Below are positions 23,971 through 36,182 of a stretch of 64,000 bases of DNA, piece after piece. The notes under the pieces were generated by a model. The model worked only from the letters and a program-made list of their open reading frames with translations. It searched no databases and was not told the DNA's origin. Position 1 is the stretch's first letter; each line of letters opens with the position of its first letter. This stretch comes from Cotesia glomerata (Eukaryota; Arthropoda; Insecta; Hymenoptera; Braconidae): assembly GCF_020080835.1 (NCBI RefSeq), contig NC_058166.1:10999672-11063671 (forward strand), in the 5' to 3' direction. Both the position numbers and the translations under genes were made by a program.

Positions 23971-24989
23971 ATACGAAAGTTTTTTAACTATAAGAATACC
24001 TTTTTCTCACTGTCAAAAAACTAGCCTTATAATACAGCGTGGTGTTTTAAGGTTAAGAATACCAGTTTTTTTAAATTAAGAAAACTCGAGCAAAAAATTT
24101 AGTATTCTAGAAGGAAAAAATTTTTTTTTCAGTGTAAATTTCTCATAATTCTTGAACGGATCGATGGATCAAAAAACGATTTGAGGCATCTAAAAAAACT
24201 TCCATAAATTTAGTTTTTCTGAAAATTAGAGCAGATTCGACCGACCCATTCAAAAGTTATAAGAAGTTTAAAAACGGCTAATTTTACAATTTGTAGTTTA
24301 CAATCGGCTAATTTTATAAGTTTTTGCAGTAAGAATTGGCTAAATTCACGTAGCCACAGATTTTTGTTTTTCGCTATTTTATAAATGATTGAATTTATAT
24401 TTGGTAAAATTTTCATTTCGCTAATTTCATTAATATCATTTTTTATTTGCCACTAATTTTACAAATGACATTATCAACTGATTTCCAAATTTAGAGTTAA
24501 TAAACGTTCTAGTTTACAAACGGCTATTAACCAGTAATTTTAAAAACATACTTAAATTAATGACCACGATTGCAGGTTCATTTGTTAAATTTTTAAATCT
24601 AAGTGCACAAAAATTAACAACCACTTGATAACAACAGTTGTAGACTTCGTATTTCACAATATAGTTTCGACAAAATTCAACTTTACTCAATTATTTATTC
24701 AATCAATTATTGATCAATACTTGTTAGTTAGTTGATTAATAAATTTTCTTCATATTACATGTAGATAAACATCTATTGTATGCTTAGAAAAATTTATTAG
24801 TATTTAATAAAATTTTATTAGTATTTAATAAAATTTCTATTAGTATATATTTAAGGAAATTTTATAAATATTCAAAAAATTTTTATTTGGGATTAGCCAA
24901 ATAAACGTTTTATTAAATAGTAATAAAATTTCATTACTATTAAATAAAATTGTGTCTCAGTGGCATACATATATGTAATAGTATATTAC

Positions 24990-25452
24990 GGCGCCGTAAC
25001 AAAAAAACCGCAGACAAAATAACCGAACGCGACAAAATAACCGTGGATAAAATAACCAAACGACAAAATAAAAGGATGACAAAATATCCACACCACAAAA
25101 TATCTAGATCATAAAAGTTTATAATTAATCTCTCGAAAATAGGTCAACAAGTATGCTTGTTATTTTGATGTGCCCTTTTTTCATGGATTTTGTGTGTGTT
25201 TATTCGAAAATAAGCCAACATATGAGCTTTTTACCATGTTGTGCCCTTTTGTCATAAATTTTGTGTGTGTGTTTATGCGAAAATATTTTCATTATAATAT
25301 TTTGTCGTTCGGTTATTTTATTACTTGGTTATAACATCGTTCGGTTATTTTATCTGCGGTAATTTTGTCATATAGTTATTTTGTCCACGGTTTATTTTTC
25401 TTTGGTTATTTTGTCACGGTTATTTCGTCCGCGGTTATCTAGTCGTGGCACT
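24990..25452. mobile_element. Foldback element, GACAAAATAACCG word array
   Basis: The left arm repeats variants of GACAAAATAACCG; the right arm repeats the inverse, CGGTTATTTTGTC. The ends are degenerate inverse copies (CCGCAGAC at left, GTCCGCGG at right). The centre holds a tandem duplication of about 70 bp (25134-25204 and 25205-25276). No ORF. Confidence 0.6.
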
Positions 25453-26050
25453 AGTATATTACACACCGAGGGAAAAAAGTAGAACATTCTAACCTAAGCC
25501 GGAGGCGAGGATGATAAACACGCGAAAAGTGCTCTTTTTTGCAAAAGTAAACTTTGTGCTCTTGTTTTTGTGGGAAGGTTAGTGCAAATTTCCAGCTGTT
25601 CATTGGTTTGTATATGTTATTCTATAAGATAAAAGTCGCACTTTCTTCCCACAAAACAGGGCAGAAAGTTTAAACTTTCGGTGCAGATATGATAAAAAAT
25701 TATTTAAAATTTTACAACTTAAAATAATTATACATTTATCTCATGAAATCATTTAATATTAATAAATAATAGACCTGAACGATAATTATTATTGTTAAAA
25801 ATGTTGTTTGGTTTTGGAGATATTGCATATTCCACAGTAGTCTTGTTTTTTATTAATATCGAAGAATCTTAAGAAAAAAAAATAAAATTTTAAATTAACA
25901 CTGTTAAATAGATTTGTTAGAAGTCTTTATAAAACACTTAATGTTTTGTATTTTCTTTTGATTTTTAGTTTTCCAATAAACAACAACGACAATATTGTCC
26001 GGGTTGGAATGTCCGACTTTGTTCCCTAGATGCGTAAAATATACTATTTA
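25453..26050. mobile_element. Terminal-repeat element with TAGTATATTACACACC ends
   Basis: The left end TAGTATATTACACACC followed by GAGGGAA and GAACATTC is mirrored at the right by GAATGTCCGAC, TTCCCTAGATG and ATATACTA. Inside are words around AAAGTTTAAACTTTC and CCCACAAAAC. Related ends occur beside the hairpins at 40610-40630. Confidence 0.5.
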
Positions 26051-26073
26051 ATCATATGTGTCAATATGTGACC

Positions 26074-26190
26074 ACCCGGAAAAAAATGATCAGACCTGAT
26101 CAGAGATGAGTCTTCAGGCCTGATCAGACATGAAAAATGACCATGCCTAATCAGGCCTGATCAGATATGGTCAGGTCTGAAAGCCCATTG
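26074..26190. repeat. End fragment of the GATCAGGCCTGA element
   Basis: Starts ACCCGGAAAAAAATGATCAG, identical to the start of the full element at 27641, and is made of GATCAGGCCTGATCAGA-type words. Truncated. Confidence 0.65.
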
Positions 26191-26304
26191 TTATTTTTAA
26201 TTAATTATTTTGCTTAATTTTATGGATATAGTACTTGATATAGTCATACGAAATTCTATATAATGAATTAAAATAAAAAAAAAAAATGATAACATGCAAT
26301 TGTA

Positions 26305-26407
26305 CGGCTGTGACACCAGCAGTCACCCATCAACTACTAACCACGCTCAATGCTGCTTAACTTTACCGATATCCGTGCGCCTTGAAGTTCCCGCTTGCTG
26401 TGCTGCT
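26305..26407 (-). repeat. 5S rRNA-derived sequence
   Basis: The minus strand reads AAGTTAAGCAGCATTGAGCG and then TAGTTGATGGGTGACTGC. This matches the conserved middle of 5S rRNA (the GAAGTTAAGC segment and the GGATGGGTGACC internal control region) with substitutions. It is followed by an A/T-rich tail. It is a 5S-derived SINE or a decayed 5S copy, and is interrupted by the LINE at 26408. Confidence 0.6.
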
Positions 26408-27273
26408 TTTTTTTTATTCAAGCGTTTATTTATTTAAATCATTGATACATAGATATAAACATAATACACAGGTATAAACGTAAGACCTGTTACTTAAAAT
26501 AAATTGTCTACCTGGCCCATACGGGCTCTCATAGAGGATAACATAAATGATATTTCTTAATACCTGATAAGCCTCAGGGGCTGTACATAGTGAAGTAAAT
26601 AATATAGTTTTTCTTATTGTGTTAAATACATAAAGTGTTAATACATGATTTATACTAGTTAGCCTAAAAAAGAAACGTGATTTTCATAAAAAAGGCTTAC
26701 GTTATTAGAATAGTACATGAGAGACATTAAATCAACAACAATTAAAATTAAAAAATATAACATAATAATAGAATAGAACAAGAAGACAAAAAGAAAGAGG
26801 AAGCGATTAAAAGAGAACAACAAAACAATTAAAGAAAAAGAACTTGTGATTAGGTGAGCCACCAATACTCTTTGCGGAAATGAGGTTTATTTGTTGTATC
26901 TTTGAGGGGTATTGAGGTGCAGTATTTCAGGTCTAAGAATTATAATGCTTTTGGGTCATAAGTGATAGCTTTTGTGTTGGGACCTCTTTTGACGTGGTAT
27001 ATTAGGGGTATACTGTTTGAGTCTTGTATGTAGCCCAGACTGTCCAAGTAAGTGAATATTTCGGGAGGAGTGAATCCCGACTTCATTGCTATTTGAAAAT
27101 ATGCTGGTTGTGGGTAAAATAGACCAGATATTAAGCTGTTTATTGTGGAGGAGGAGGGACTAGCAAAGTGATTGCGGCATAGACGTATGATATGGTTGTC
27201 GATACGCTCTATTTTAGCTAAGTTTAAGAGTGTGAGGTTACTATAGTATTTGGTGTAATTTGAGTCAGGTGGT
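26408..27273 (-). mobile_element. 5'-truncated LINE-like insertion with 13-bp target duplication
   Basis: Flanked by TTGCTGTGCTGCT at 26395-26407 and again at 27274-27286. The minus-strand element ends in an A-rich 3' tail. It holds an open frame from about 27265 to the TAA at 26940-26942 (KIERIDNHIIRLCRNHF, then GLFYPQPAYFQIAMKSGF, then SIPLIYHVKRGPNTKAITY) that I do not recognise. A long 3' UTR follows. Target duplication plus A-rich tail indicate target-primed reverse transcription. Confidence 0.65.
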
Positions 27274-27640
27274 TTGCTGTGCTGCTATCTTATGTGACAA
27301 AAATTTTATGAAGTACATAACGTATCAAATAAGTTTATCATAAATATAATATAAAAATTGATTTTGTAATATATTTTGATAGTCCTAATTGATTTATTTA
27401 ACCAAATCTCATTATAACATCACATTTATTTAAATAATAAAATAAGTAATGATTTTAATATAAGGCAGGAGCAGAGCAAGCCAAAACTTCCTTTAGGAAA
27501 TGTAACAAATTTTTTATTTCAAAATCTTTTAAACATAATTATAACAATAATTTTGCACATTTTGGCATGACCAAAAAAATTTTTTTCGTCAAAGAACAAA
27601 TTTTTATCTCATCTCTGACTATGCAAGTCTGATCAGATCT

Positions 27641-28428
27641 ACCCGGAAAAAAATGATCAGACTTGACCATGCCTGTTCATGTATAATCAGGCCTGAAATT
27701 AGACATGGTCATGCCTGTCCATGCCTGTTCATGTCTGAAGCGTTAAATACGCTCAGGCCTGATCATGCCTGTTCATGTCTGAAGTGTTAAATACGCTCAG
27801 GCCTGATCATGCCTGTCCATGTCTGTTCATCCCTGTTCATGTCTGAAGCGTTAAATACGCTCAGGCCTAATCATACCTGTCCATGCCTGTTCATGCTAAG
27901 AACCAAATATGCTAAGTAAAAATTTTTGAATATGATCAGTGTATGTACATTAATTTTGATTGATAAATTTATAAATTATCAATAAACGACATATTTTACT
28001 ATTCAATAAATAAAAGTATTTTGATTATCATTAAAAACGTACCATAGGGTAAATTTAATTAAATTTTCTAAGCATGGACAGGCATGAACAGGACTGAGCA
28101 TATTTAATGCTTCAAACATGAACAGGCATGGACAGACATGAACATGCCTGATCAGACATGAGCGTATTTAACCCTTCATACATGAACAGGCATGGACAGG
28201 CTTGATCAGACATGAATAAGCATGGACAGGCCTGATCAGACATAAACAGTCATGAGCGTATTTAACCCTCCAGACATAGACAGGCCTGATCAGACATGAA
28301 GAGGCATGGACAGGCATGATCATGTCTAATTTCAGGCCTGATCATACATGAACAGGCATGATCAGGTCTAATTTCAGGCCTGATCAAACATGAACAGGCA
28401 TGGTCAGGTCTGATCATTTATTCCCGGG
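27641..28428. mobile_element. Foldback element, GATCAGGCCTGA word array
   Basis: Left end ACCCGGAAAAAAATGATCAG; right end its degenerate inverse, CTGATCATTTATTCCCGGG. The left arm has three tandem units of about 70 bp (CTGAAGCGTTAAATACGCTC with the GATCATGCCTGTTCATG word). The right arm has the inverse words (GACATGAGCGTATTTAACCC). About 170 bp of plain AT sequence separates them. No ORF. Confidence 0.7.
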
Positions 28429-28439
28429 CATATACACAC

Positions 28440-30280
28440 GGTATAGAATTATCTGATATTTTTAATTTTTTGGATAAAAAGTTTTGCGAGAGCTTTGCCC
28501 TTTATCATTCTTTCCCTATTCTACTGTTTATTTTTAATTAATTATTAATTAAATTTCATTGGTACCAATTATAAGGGTCAAAAGTAATTAATTATTTTCA
28601 GTTAAATTTAAATCGGAGGTAATTGTATATTTACGTAATTAAAATTACAAAGTTAAGAGAAAAGTTATTTAAATCCCTCATTCATCCTAATTAACAATTA
28701 ATTATTGTTGAAGCGCTAAATAATAATAGAAAGTTCAAGTACTAAAGACCAGGAAATAAATAAATCCATAGACATTATTATCTACTATAAAAATAGAAAT
28801 AAAAATATCTATATTATAAATTAAGTATCATCAGTTATAATACTTGTATAAAGACAGACACGATAATTAAACGCAAGGTTACCAATAAAAGGTGCGACGC
28901 TCAAATGTATTTATATTCACATTCGCATTTTACGTTTATCTGTTACTATTATTATTATTATCATAAAGTATGCTCCAAACGATGACTCGGGCCTTACCTC
29001 TGCATCTCAAATCCGACAGAACATCGTGACACACTTCTCTGACGGTATTAGTATATACCATACGTCTTATCATTTCGTAGTATAGCAACGATAAAAAAGT
29101 GAAGAATCATATAAAAATAATAAATACTTTTATTCATCAAGCATGTGAATGACTGAGTTGAGTGAATACTTTTCCCCAGGGTATTCTAAACTGTATTCGT
29201 AATTTTAACTTTTATTTTTATTGTACAATTCTCAGTGAGAAAATGTACATTATCCTCTTAAGTAGTTTACTGGGATTATCATTAAAAATAATAACATAAA
29301 AAAATATTATGTTTTTGACGTAACCTCTGACAGAATATAGTAATTATTAATTCACTTTTTTATTTGCGTGAAATTAATTTTTTTTTTTTTTTTTCAATCG
29401 ATAACTGTTTTACTTCCAATAATGAAATTCCGGAATTACTAATTTATATAAATCTAAAATTATTTGAATGATAATAGGAAACAAAAAATTTTTTGATCGT
29501 AAAACACTATCTGATGCTTCGCATCATGAGTCAAGCAATTAACTTACCGAAGTTTTGTCTGAGACTAGAAAATTTTTAACTTCCTGCTAAGAAAATTAAA
29601 AATTTTTGGAAATCGGGAAGTTATTGGTCATACCCCGTTTTTCGAAAATCGAATTTTAATCAGATCTCGACGTTTTAAGGTCCTAAGAAGCTTCCATAAT
29701 AATTTTTAAGATGGTGTGTGTGTGGGTGTGTGTAAAGAAAATATAATTTTATTTGTAAAAAAACTTGAAAAACTTTAAGCGCAATTAAAAAAAAAATGTT
29801 TTTTAGTTTTAATTTAATAAATGAAAAAAAAATCCAAAAATGCCATTCGGTAGCCAAAATAGAAGTAGATTTCATTTAACTACTTATTAATCAAAATTAC
29901 AATTAGATTTTAACGCATGATCATAAGAACGACTTATCAATATCATGATTATTGAATCAAAATCATGATGACGCTGTTACACAGCTAAAAAATTATAGAA
30001 AAAACTTATCAATATCGTGATAATTATATCGACACCATCCATAATTATGCTGTAAAAAAATGGCTGCAACAATAAAATTTCATCAAATATCTTCAGACGT
30101 TTAATGGGCTTTAAAATGCAATTTACTAAAATTCGATAAGTTATTTCATTAAAAAGTTATCCGTGAAATATACTGCTAAAATATAAATTTTTACGATTTT
30201 GAAAATTTTGAAACCCTGTAATTTCTGAACTACTTGACCGATTAAGCTCATCTTTGAACTTGACCTTGGTATTCGTCTAA
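28440..30280. other. Intergenic stretch with repeat fragments only
   Basis: No gene seen. 29485-29540 is a fragment of the endonuclease-element terminus. 29568-29740 is the left end of an R1 copy with a short, interrupted GT tract. Confidence 0.5.
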
Positions 30281-30284
30281 AAAT

Positions 30285-30764
30285 TACCCATATAGGAGCC
30301 CCCAGAGTTGAACGACGGGGCTAAGCTTGCGCCAGCACTGGGACGCCAGACGTGGCGTCCCAAACTTGGGCCAAGACTGGGCAACTCAGCCTTGGCCGTT
30401 CCTTTGGTGAACCAGACTTGGGCCAAAAAACTCGGGTTCGAATCTCGGTTAGGACACATGCAAATTTCACTTTATTTCTTTGATTTGCGAAAATTAGGTT
30501 TAAATTAAGAGTTAAGCGGTCTGAATTTGCGTTAGCTCTACATTAGAAATTAAATTTTTGAAAATTACCTATGGCTCAGCCCTGGCAACTAAGCTTGGCC
30601 AAGCCATGGCAACCAAGCTTGGCCCAATCATGGCAACTAACCGTGGCCCCATATTATCATTCCAGACTTCCACCAAGGCTGGGCCAACTCTGGCTTACAA
30701 GCTTAGGCCAGAGTTTAACAGAGTTGGACCAAGCCTGGGCCCGTTGTTTTTTCCTATATGGGTA
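30285..30764. mobile_element. Terminal-repeat element W5 with embedded SINE, short copy
   Basis: Ends TACCCATATAGGA (30285-30297) and its inverse TCCTATATGGGTA (30752-30764). The interior consists of two arrays of words like CCAAGCTTGGCC and TTGGGCCAAGACTGG, separated by the tRNA-derived SINE tail at 30430-30565. The ORFs here are word translations. The longer relative is at 48703-49776. Confidence 0.7.
30430..30565 (+). repeat. tRNA-derived SINE (family S2), truncated
   Basis: Begins at the B box (CTCGGGTTCGAATCTCGG) and continues with the same 3' body (AATTTCACTTTATTTCTTTG...GCGTTAGCTCTACAT) as the copies at 37765-37930 and 48900-49100. The A-box half has been deleted and joined to the word array. 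Confidence 0.65.
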
Positions 30765-30999
30765 AGTATGTTGAGCTTGGAGAAGATCCATTATGAATTA
30801 GAGACGCTATCGTCGTGAAAACCCTAGTAGAAATGATCAAGTTTTCACTCGATTAAATCTAGTATCTGGCTAGCGATCATATCTAGTAACTGGCCAGCAA
30901 TTATATCCAGTAACTGGCCAGTGAAACTAGGTAAAAATTAGAAATTGCGCCATCTACAATTGAATCGTAAAAATTGATCACACCGATGTTCTACTTATA

Positions 31000-32280
31000 C
31001 TAGTGTGTGTATGTTTATTTTTTCACTTTAACCTGTAAGTTGAATTATCTTTAGTAAATATTAAGAAACAGTGTAAATAATTAAAAAAATTGTATATTTC
31101 AATATAATAATAATCTGTAATATATTTTCGAAAATGGATGAAATTAAAAAAATCGACATAATCGAATTACAGATATGGGCAATCAAAACAAATACTCCAG
31201 ACTGTCATCTCGAAAAAAAAAATTGAAAAAAATTTACAAATAAATAAAATAATAAATAATGTAACGTAGCAGAATGTAGTCCGTCCGAATATTAGTTTAG
31301 CGTCTGCCACTAGGGTATGCACAATTGCGCTCCGCGCTCTCAAGTAGAGCAAGGATACTCAAGTAGAGCAAGGTTTTATAAGCCGAATTTCGCAGCGGAT
31401 TTGAATACATATCTTCAGATTTTATATAACACTCGATAGTTGTTAGCTATAATTCATTTGTTACAAAAATTCTTAAAATTATCACATGTCCCTCAATTTC
31501 AATATCATATTTATTTAACAAATAGTCACTAGCAGATTTATATTTAATAATTATTAAATAATGATTATAATCATTATTGTTGGTAATTTTTAAACAAAGT
31601 TGCTTACAATTTTTCGGTAGAAATAAAATTCAACTCCTGATGTTGTTAAATATTTTTATTTAAAATTACTAAATTTTTCATTAAAAAAAAATTAAATTAT
31701 AGTAATCAATTATGTTAATTAAAATATTTTATTAAAAATAATGGCAGATCTATTGATTAATTAGGCAAAACGTAAATAATGACGTTGTGACGTCACATAG
31801 CCGGCGTAATGATCTATGGCGTTGGTATCAAGTGGATTTAGCAGGTGGTTTCTGATTGTCCACTGAGTCTAATGGAGCTAATAAGATTATTAGTTACTAA
31901 GTATATCTCTGTTAATAACATCGATCACGGTATTTTTGCCGTTATGTCGATAATCGCTACTAGTGTTCTCTAGAGGGAGTTTCAGACTCTAAATAATCAA
32001 GTCCTTAAGAATTATCAGCGTCATTCCTAGAAATCGTTCTTGTGCATCACGTGCACCTAAACGGATTTTTGTTCGATTTACGCCACAACTAGTTTTGATA
32101 TTTTTTTTCAACTGGTGTTATTTATCGATAAATTTCAAGATAAATTTTAAATAAAATAAAATAATAAATTATGTAATTTAAATAAAATATTATCAATTTT
32201 AAATGTCTATTTTAATTAAATTTTTTACAGCTCTCGGGTGTTATATAATATCTGGGTATATGCGTTCATGTCCGCTGCAA
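31000..32280. other. Intergenic, no gene recognised
   Basis: AT-rich; short segments near 31260-31360 and 33000-33090 are degenerate inverse relatives (around TCTGCCACTAGGG and its counterpart TTAGCGGCAGATGC), suggesting that an older element encloses the 32.3-33.0 kb insertion. No ORF of note. Confidence 0.35.
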
Positions 32281-32290
32281 CATTCGGGTT

Positions 32291-32991
32291 ACACGGAAAA
32301 AAATATCTGGGAAAATTTACGATACAACTATTGTAAACTGGACTATACTTTTATTACTATTAATTTTCAAATATTTTAGAAGAAAATTTACTATTTATTC
32401 ACGAAATTTTACAACTTACTATTGTAAAAAGTAAGAGATTAAAATTTCCAGTGCTGCCTCTGTATCTTTCCAATATAACTATAACAAATTTTACAATAGT
32501 TGAATTGGAATGTTTCTCAATTAGTGTGAGCGATGGCCGTGCACAGCGCTAAACTCCGAGTTTATGTAAATGTTAAAGGACACGGGTACTAGTTTACCTC
32601 GGATAGCGTAGAGGGAGAGCCTCTGGCTGCCAACAAAGAGTTCTGGGTTCGATTCCCGGATAGGGACGAATAATCCGATCTTTTTTTCGGTTACTGTATA
32701 GGTACCAATTAGTCCAACCTTCTATCTCTCTCCCTCCCTAAAATTTCTTTTAAAAAAACCGACTGTCAATTTTTACGAAATTTGAGTTGTAAAGTTTACA
32801 AACACATATTGTATAATTTGCTCTATATTATTCGACTTGTAAGTTTCTTGCTAGCCTTGTTTGTTGGATAAAATTTACAATAGTAGATCGTAAAAATTAC
32901 TAAATGAGAAGTATAGTCCACCGTTACTATTTAATTTAGTAAAAATTACAATAGTGAAATAGTAAAAACTCCTTCAATTTTTTTCCGTGTA
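32291..32991. mobile_element. Terminal-repeat element, TTACAATAGTA word array
   Basis: Ends ACACGGAAAAAAAT and its inverse ATTTTTTTCCGTGT (32978-32991). The interior repeats TTACAATAGTA/TACTATTGTAAA variants in both directions. A tRNA-derived SINE sits in the middle (32594-32745). Confidence 0.65.
32594..32745 (+). repeat. tRNA-derived SINE (family S1)
   Basis: tRNA-like head with A box (GATAGCGTAGAGGGAGAGC) and B box (GGGTTCGATTCCCGG), then the TTTTTTTCGGTTAC body and a TCTCTCCCTCCC tail, matching 2697-2848. Probably transcribed by RNA polymerase III when active. Confidence 0.65.
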
Positions 32992-33239
32992 TAAAACTGA
33001 GTATCCTCGCTCTACTTATGAGCCCCATGTCCAACTGTGCGTGCCTTAGCGGCAGATGCTAAACTAATATTCAGACTTAGACTATATTTTGCTGCGTTAC
33101 AATATTTATTATTTTTTCAATTTATTCTATTATTTACTTATTTATTTATTTTTATAAATTTCTTTTGTTATTTGTAATAAATTATTGCCGTTATAATTAA
33201 TAAAAATTGTCAGATGTTTGCAGAATTAATTTTCATTTT

Positions 33240-33381
33240 TAACTTCCCGCTAAGAAAATCGAAGATTTTCAAAAATCGGGAAGTTATTGTTTTCACCCCG
33301 TTTTGTAAAAATCGAGTTTTCATCAGATCTCGACGTTTGAAGGTCATAGGAAGCTTCCCTGACTACTCCCGCGAGGTTGTC

Positions 33382-33477
<96 letters not shown>

Positions 33478-34150
33478 CCGCTTATAACTTTTGAACGGCT
33501 CATCCGATTTTATCGCGGTTGGTGCCATTTGAAAGGGCTTGGCCAAACTTAGATTTTCAGTATAATTTGGACCGATTCGGATCATTAAATTTTGAGAAAT
33601 CTTAAAAGAACTAAGAAAAAAAATTTTTTCAAATGTGGTTTTTTTTTGATAACTTTTAAACGGCTCCACTGATCGATTCCAAAAACTAATCAGCTCTAGA
33701 CAATAAAAAATCACGTTGATCGCCACCAAGTCGAAATCGGTTAATTCGTTCGAGATATCGTGAACGAAAAAAAACCAAAAAAAATGTTTTTTCGAAATTA
33801 CTCCGAAATTTTTGGTTTGATCAATAAAAACCTGAAAATTCTTTATGAGGCTGATAAAACTGCGTCGAATGCCGTCAACCGCGTGAAAATCGGTTGATCC
33901 ATTCAAAAGTTATTGCGGTTTGAAAACTCCAAAAGTAGTGTTCTATGAAACTCCTATCAGACTTTTGAGCTCGAAGAGCTCAAAAATGCATAGAAATACT
34001 ATCTCTTTGAGCTCAGCGGGCTAAAAATATCACATAAATTATATTTTGAGCTCAAAATTCTCAAAAACGTCATAAATACAATTTTAAGCGCCCAGGTATG
34101 GAATTAGTGGAAAGTTGCAGGGATGGCCTTTAGGGTGAACCGTTTTACTA
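33240..34150 (+). repeat. Compound dispersed repeat R1, copy 3
   Basis: AACTTCCCGCTAA at 33241-33253, uninterrupted (GT)n at 33384-33474, then the diverged ACTTTTGAACGG units and three GAGCTC-type hairpins (about 33967, 34007 and 34048, the last two decayed). The right inverted repeat is mutated (TTAGTGGAAAGTT). Confidence 0.85.
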
Positions 34151-36182
34151 ATTTAACGGACACGTTTTATATATAACCTTGAAAAATAAGTAATTATATA
34201 AATTCTTGACGAAATTTTTTATATTACCCAAGTAAGCCGGCGTTTTTGATTTTTTTTTCGTTTATTAAATCAAAACTGAAAAATATTTTTTTAAAAATTG
34301 CGCTTAAAGTTTTTTAAATTTTTTACAAATAAAATAATATTTTTTTTTTTCATAATAATTTTTTCAATAAAAAAAATTCTACAAATTTTTAGATGTCGGC
34401 TAACTCAATTTTCATAATTTTGTAGCAAAAAATTAAAATTTTCCATTTTTTACGGTTTCTATGGTCTATTCTTGTAGAAAAAATCTTATCTTTTGTTTTC
34501 AATTCTTTCATTTACATCTCTCATGATTATTGTTAAATTGTTTTCGAAAAATTTATGTGTAAAGAAAAAAAAAGCTTTACTATACTTTTTATTAAATAAT
34601 AAATACTTTTTATATTATTAACTGACTTTTAGCTTGTTTTGTTGATAATGGATTTTTCCAGTGATCAATTAATTCAATTAATAATTAATTTAACTAAAAA
34701 TAAATTTCTTATTTCTTTTTTTAGCGTCGTGAAATTCGATCCTTAACGGATTCTTTTAAAAAAAAAAATTAAACACCAGGACAACCCCAGCTACTTCACA
34801 AGCGTTGTGTATAAGTTGTTTATTTCCGTTTATAAACATTTTTTCCAAATCCAGGGAAAATTCTAATTGAACTACAGGAAGATAGTATTTACAAAGTATG
34901 GAAATGAATAGTTATCATCAAAAGAAACATTTTTTTGTCCAAATCTGCAGAAAATCTTTGAAGAAATTTCACATTTCTCCAAATTAAATTAACTAAGTTG
35001 TATAGACTCAACAGTTGTGTCTAACATTGAGGACTAAAATATTTTTAAATTCATAAAAAAGGAAAATGATAAAATTATTTAAAGAAAAACTCAAGAAATT
35101 GGTTTTTTCAGAGTTCAGTTTTTTAAAATCTTTTATTAATATCAATTTTAACTGAAAAATGCAACTATTGACAATTGTAACATAAAATGATTCGTGCTAT
35201 TTAACTTAACGAATTCTGATAACTTAAAATAATCTGTGCATTTACCCGAGTCGAAATTTAGAGCCTATATAGATCCCTCTAACCCGGAATAGATCCGACT
35301 GAGAGGCTTGTAGTCCTTTAACTCCGACTTTGAACCCAGGGGTCCAAACATTCACCGAGAGGTCCGATTTTGAACCCTCAAGTCCAACAATATCTGTCTT
35401 TTAATATTAATAAAATTCTACTAATTATTTTTAAAATATTTGTGATGATAAAAAAAATTAAAGATTAAAAAAATTTTTTTTGCTAACCAACTCAGAATCG
35501 TCCAAAACGAGAAGATCAGTAAAAAAAATTTTTTAATTTACCAACGCCAAAAGGGCGTATTTCAAAGGTATATATGCCCTTTTGGTTTTATAAAAATTTT
35601 TCTGAAAGTCAAAAGGGCGTATAAAGAAAATTATGTATTTTATTATAAAACATGAAAATAATGCAGCATCGCAGAAGAAATATTATAATACTGGTGAAAA
35701 ATGAAAAATTAAACTATAAAAAGGAGTAAAATGAGCAACGAAAAAAATTTTTTTTTAATTTTCTTAAAATTGTCAAATTTTTTTTTCAGTTTTATTTGAC
35801 TCTATTTGAAACTCTCGAAAATTACCCAATTTTTTTCTCTTTTTTTGTTTTGAAGCTATTTTGTAAGATTCAAATCAAGAAAAAATTAACTCTTTTAAAA
35901 AATGACTATGATGATTAAATATATTTGGGTAATTCCATGTCAAATCGACCAATAGTTGGAATGGACCCCTTTCGGTTTGGATAAATACTGGTCAGAAGTT
36001 TTCTATTATCACAAAACAAAATTCTGCCAAAGGAAAAAAAATAAAAAAATTTTTTCAAAAGATTTGTAAATTCGAAATTTCGCGATTTTTTCAATTTTGT
36101 TTTTGTAACATTTCGAACGCTATTATAGATGTAGGAATGGCCATTCGTTTGTTTGAAAGGGGACACTTGGGGCTATTAAAAA

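Larger units (their letters stand above)
21657..24358. mobile_element. Nested inverted-repeat element with endonuclease ORF
   Basis: Outer arms of about 85 bp, 21657-21742 and 24265-24358, are inverse to each other (sharing TTCTTACTGCAAAAACTTATA). Inside are ACACTGAAAAAAA ends (about 21752 and 24135). Further in is GGTATTCTTAT with a following AT stretch (21799 and about 24000). The innermost pair TGCACGACTCAT (21838-21849 and 23959-23970) bounds 2.1 kb with the minus-strand endonuclease ORF. A piece of R1-like sequence lies in the right outer arm. A deleted derivative of the inner part is at 6590-7075. Confidence 0.65.

Noticed and set aside
26074..28428. CRISPR-like array of spaced repeats
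   Set aside because: The repeats are degenerate, variably spaced and inverted between arms; the genome is eukaryotic and has no cas genes.
30277..30818. ORFs rich in Leu-Gly-Pro-Trp in the W5 element (also 48585-48908, 49537-49876)
   Set aside because: They arise from the repeated GGCCAAGCTTGG word, are open in several frames at once, and are not conserved as protein between copies.
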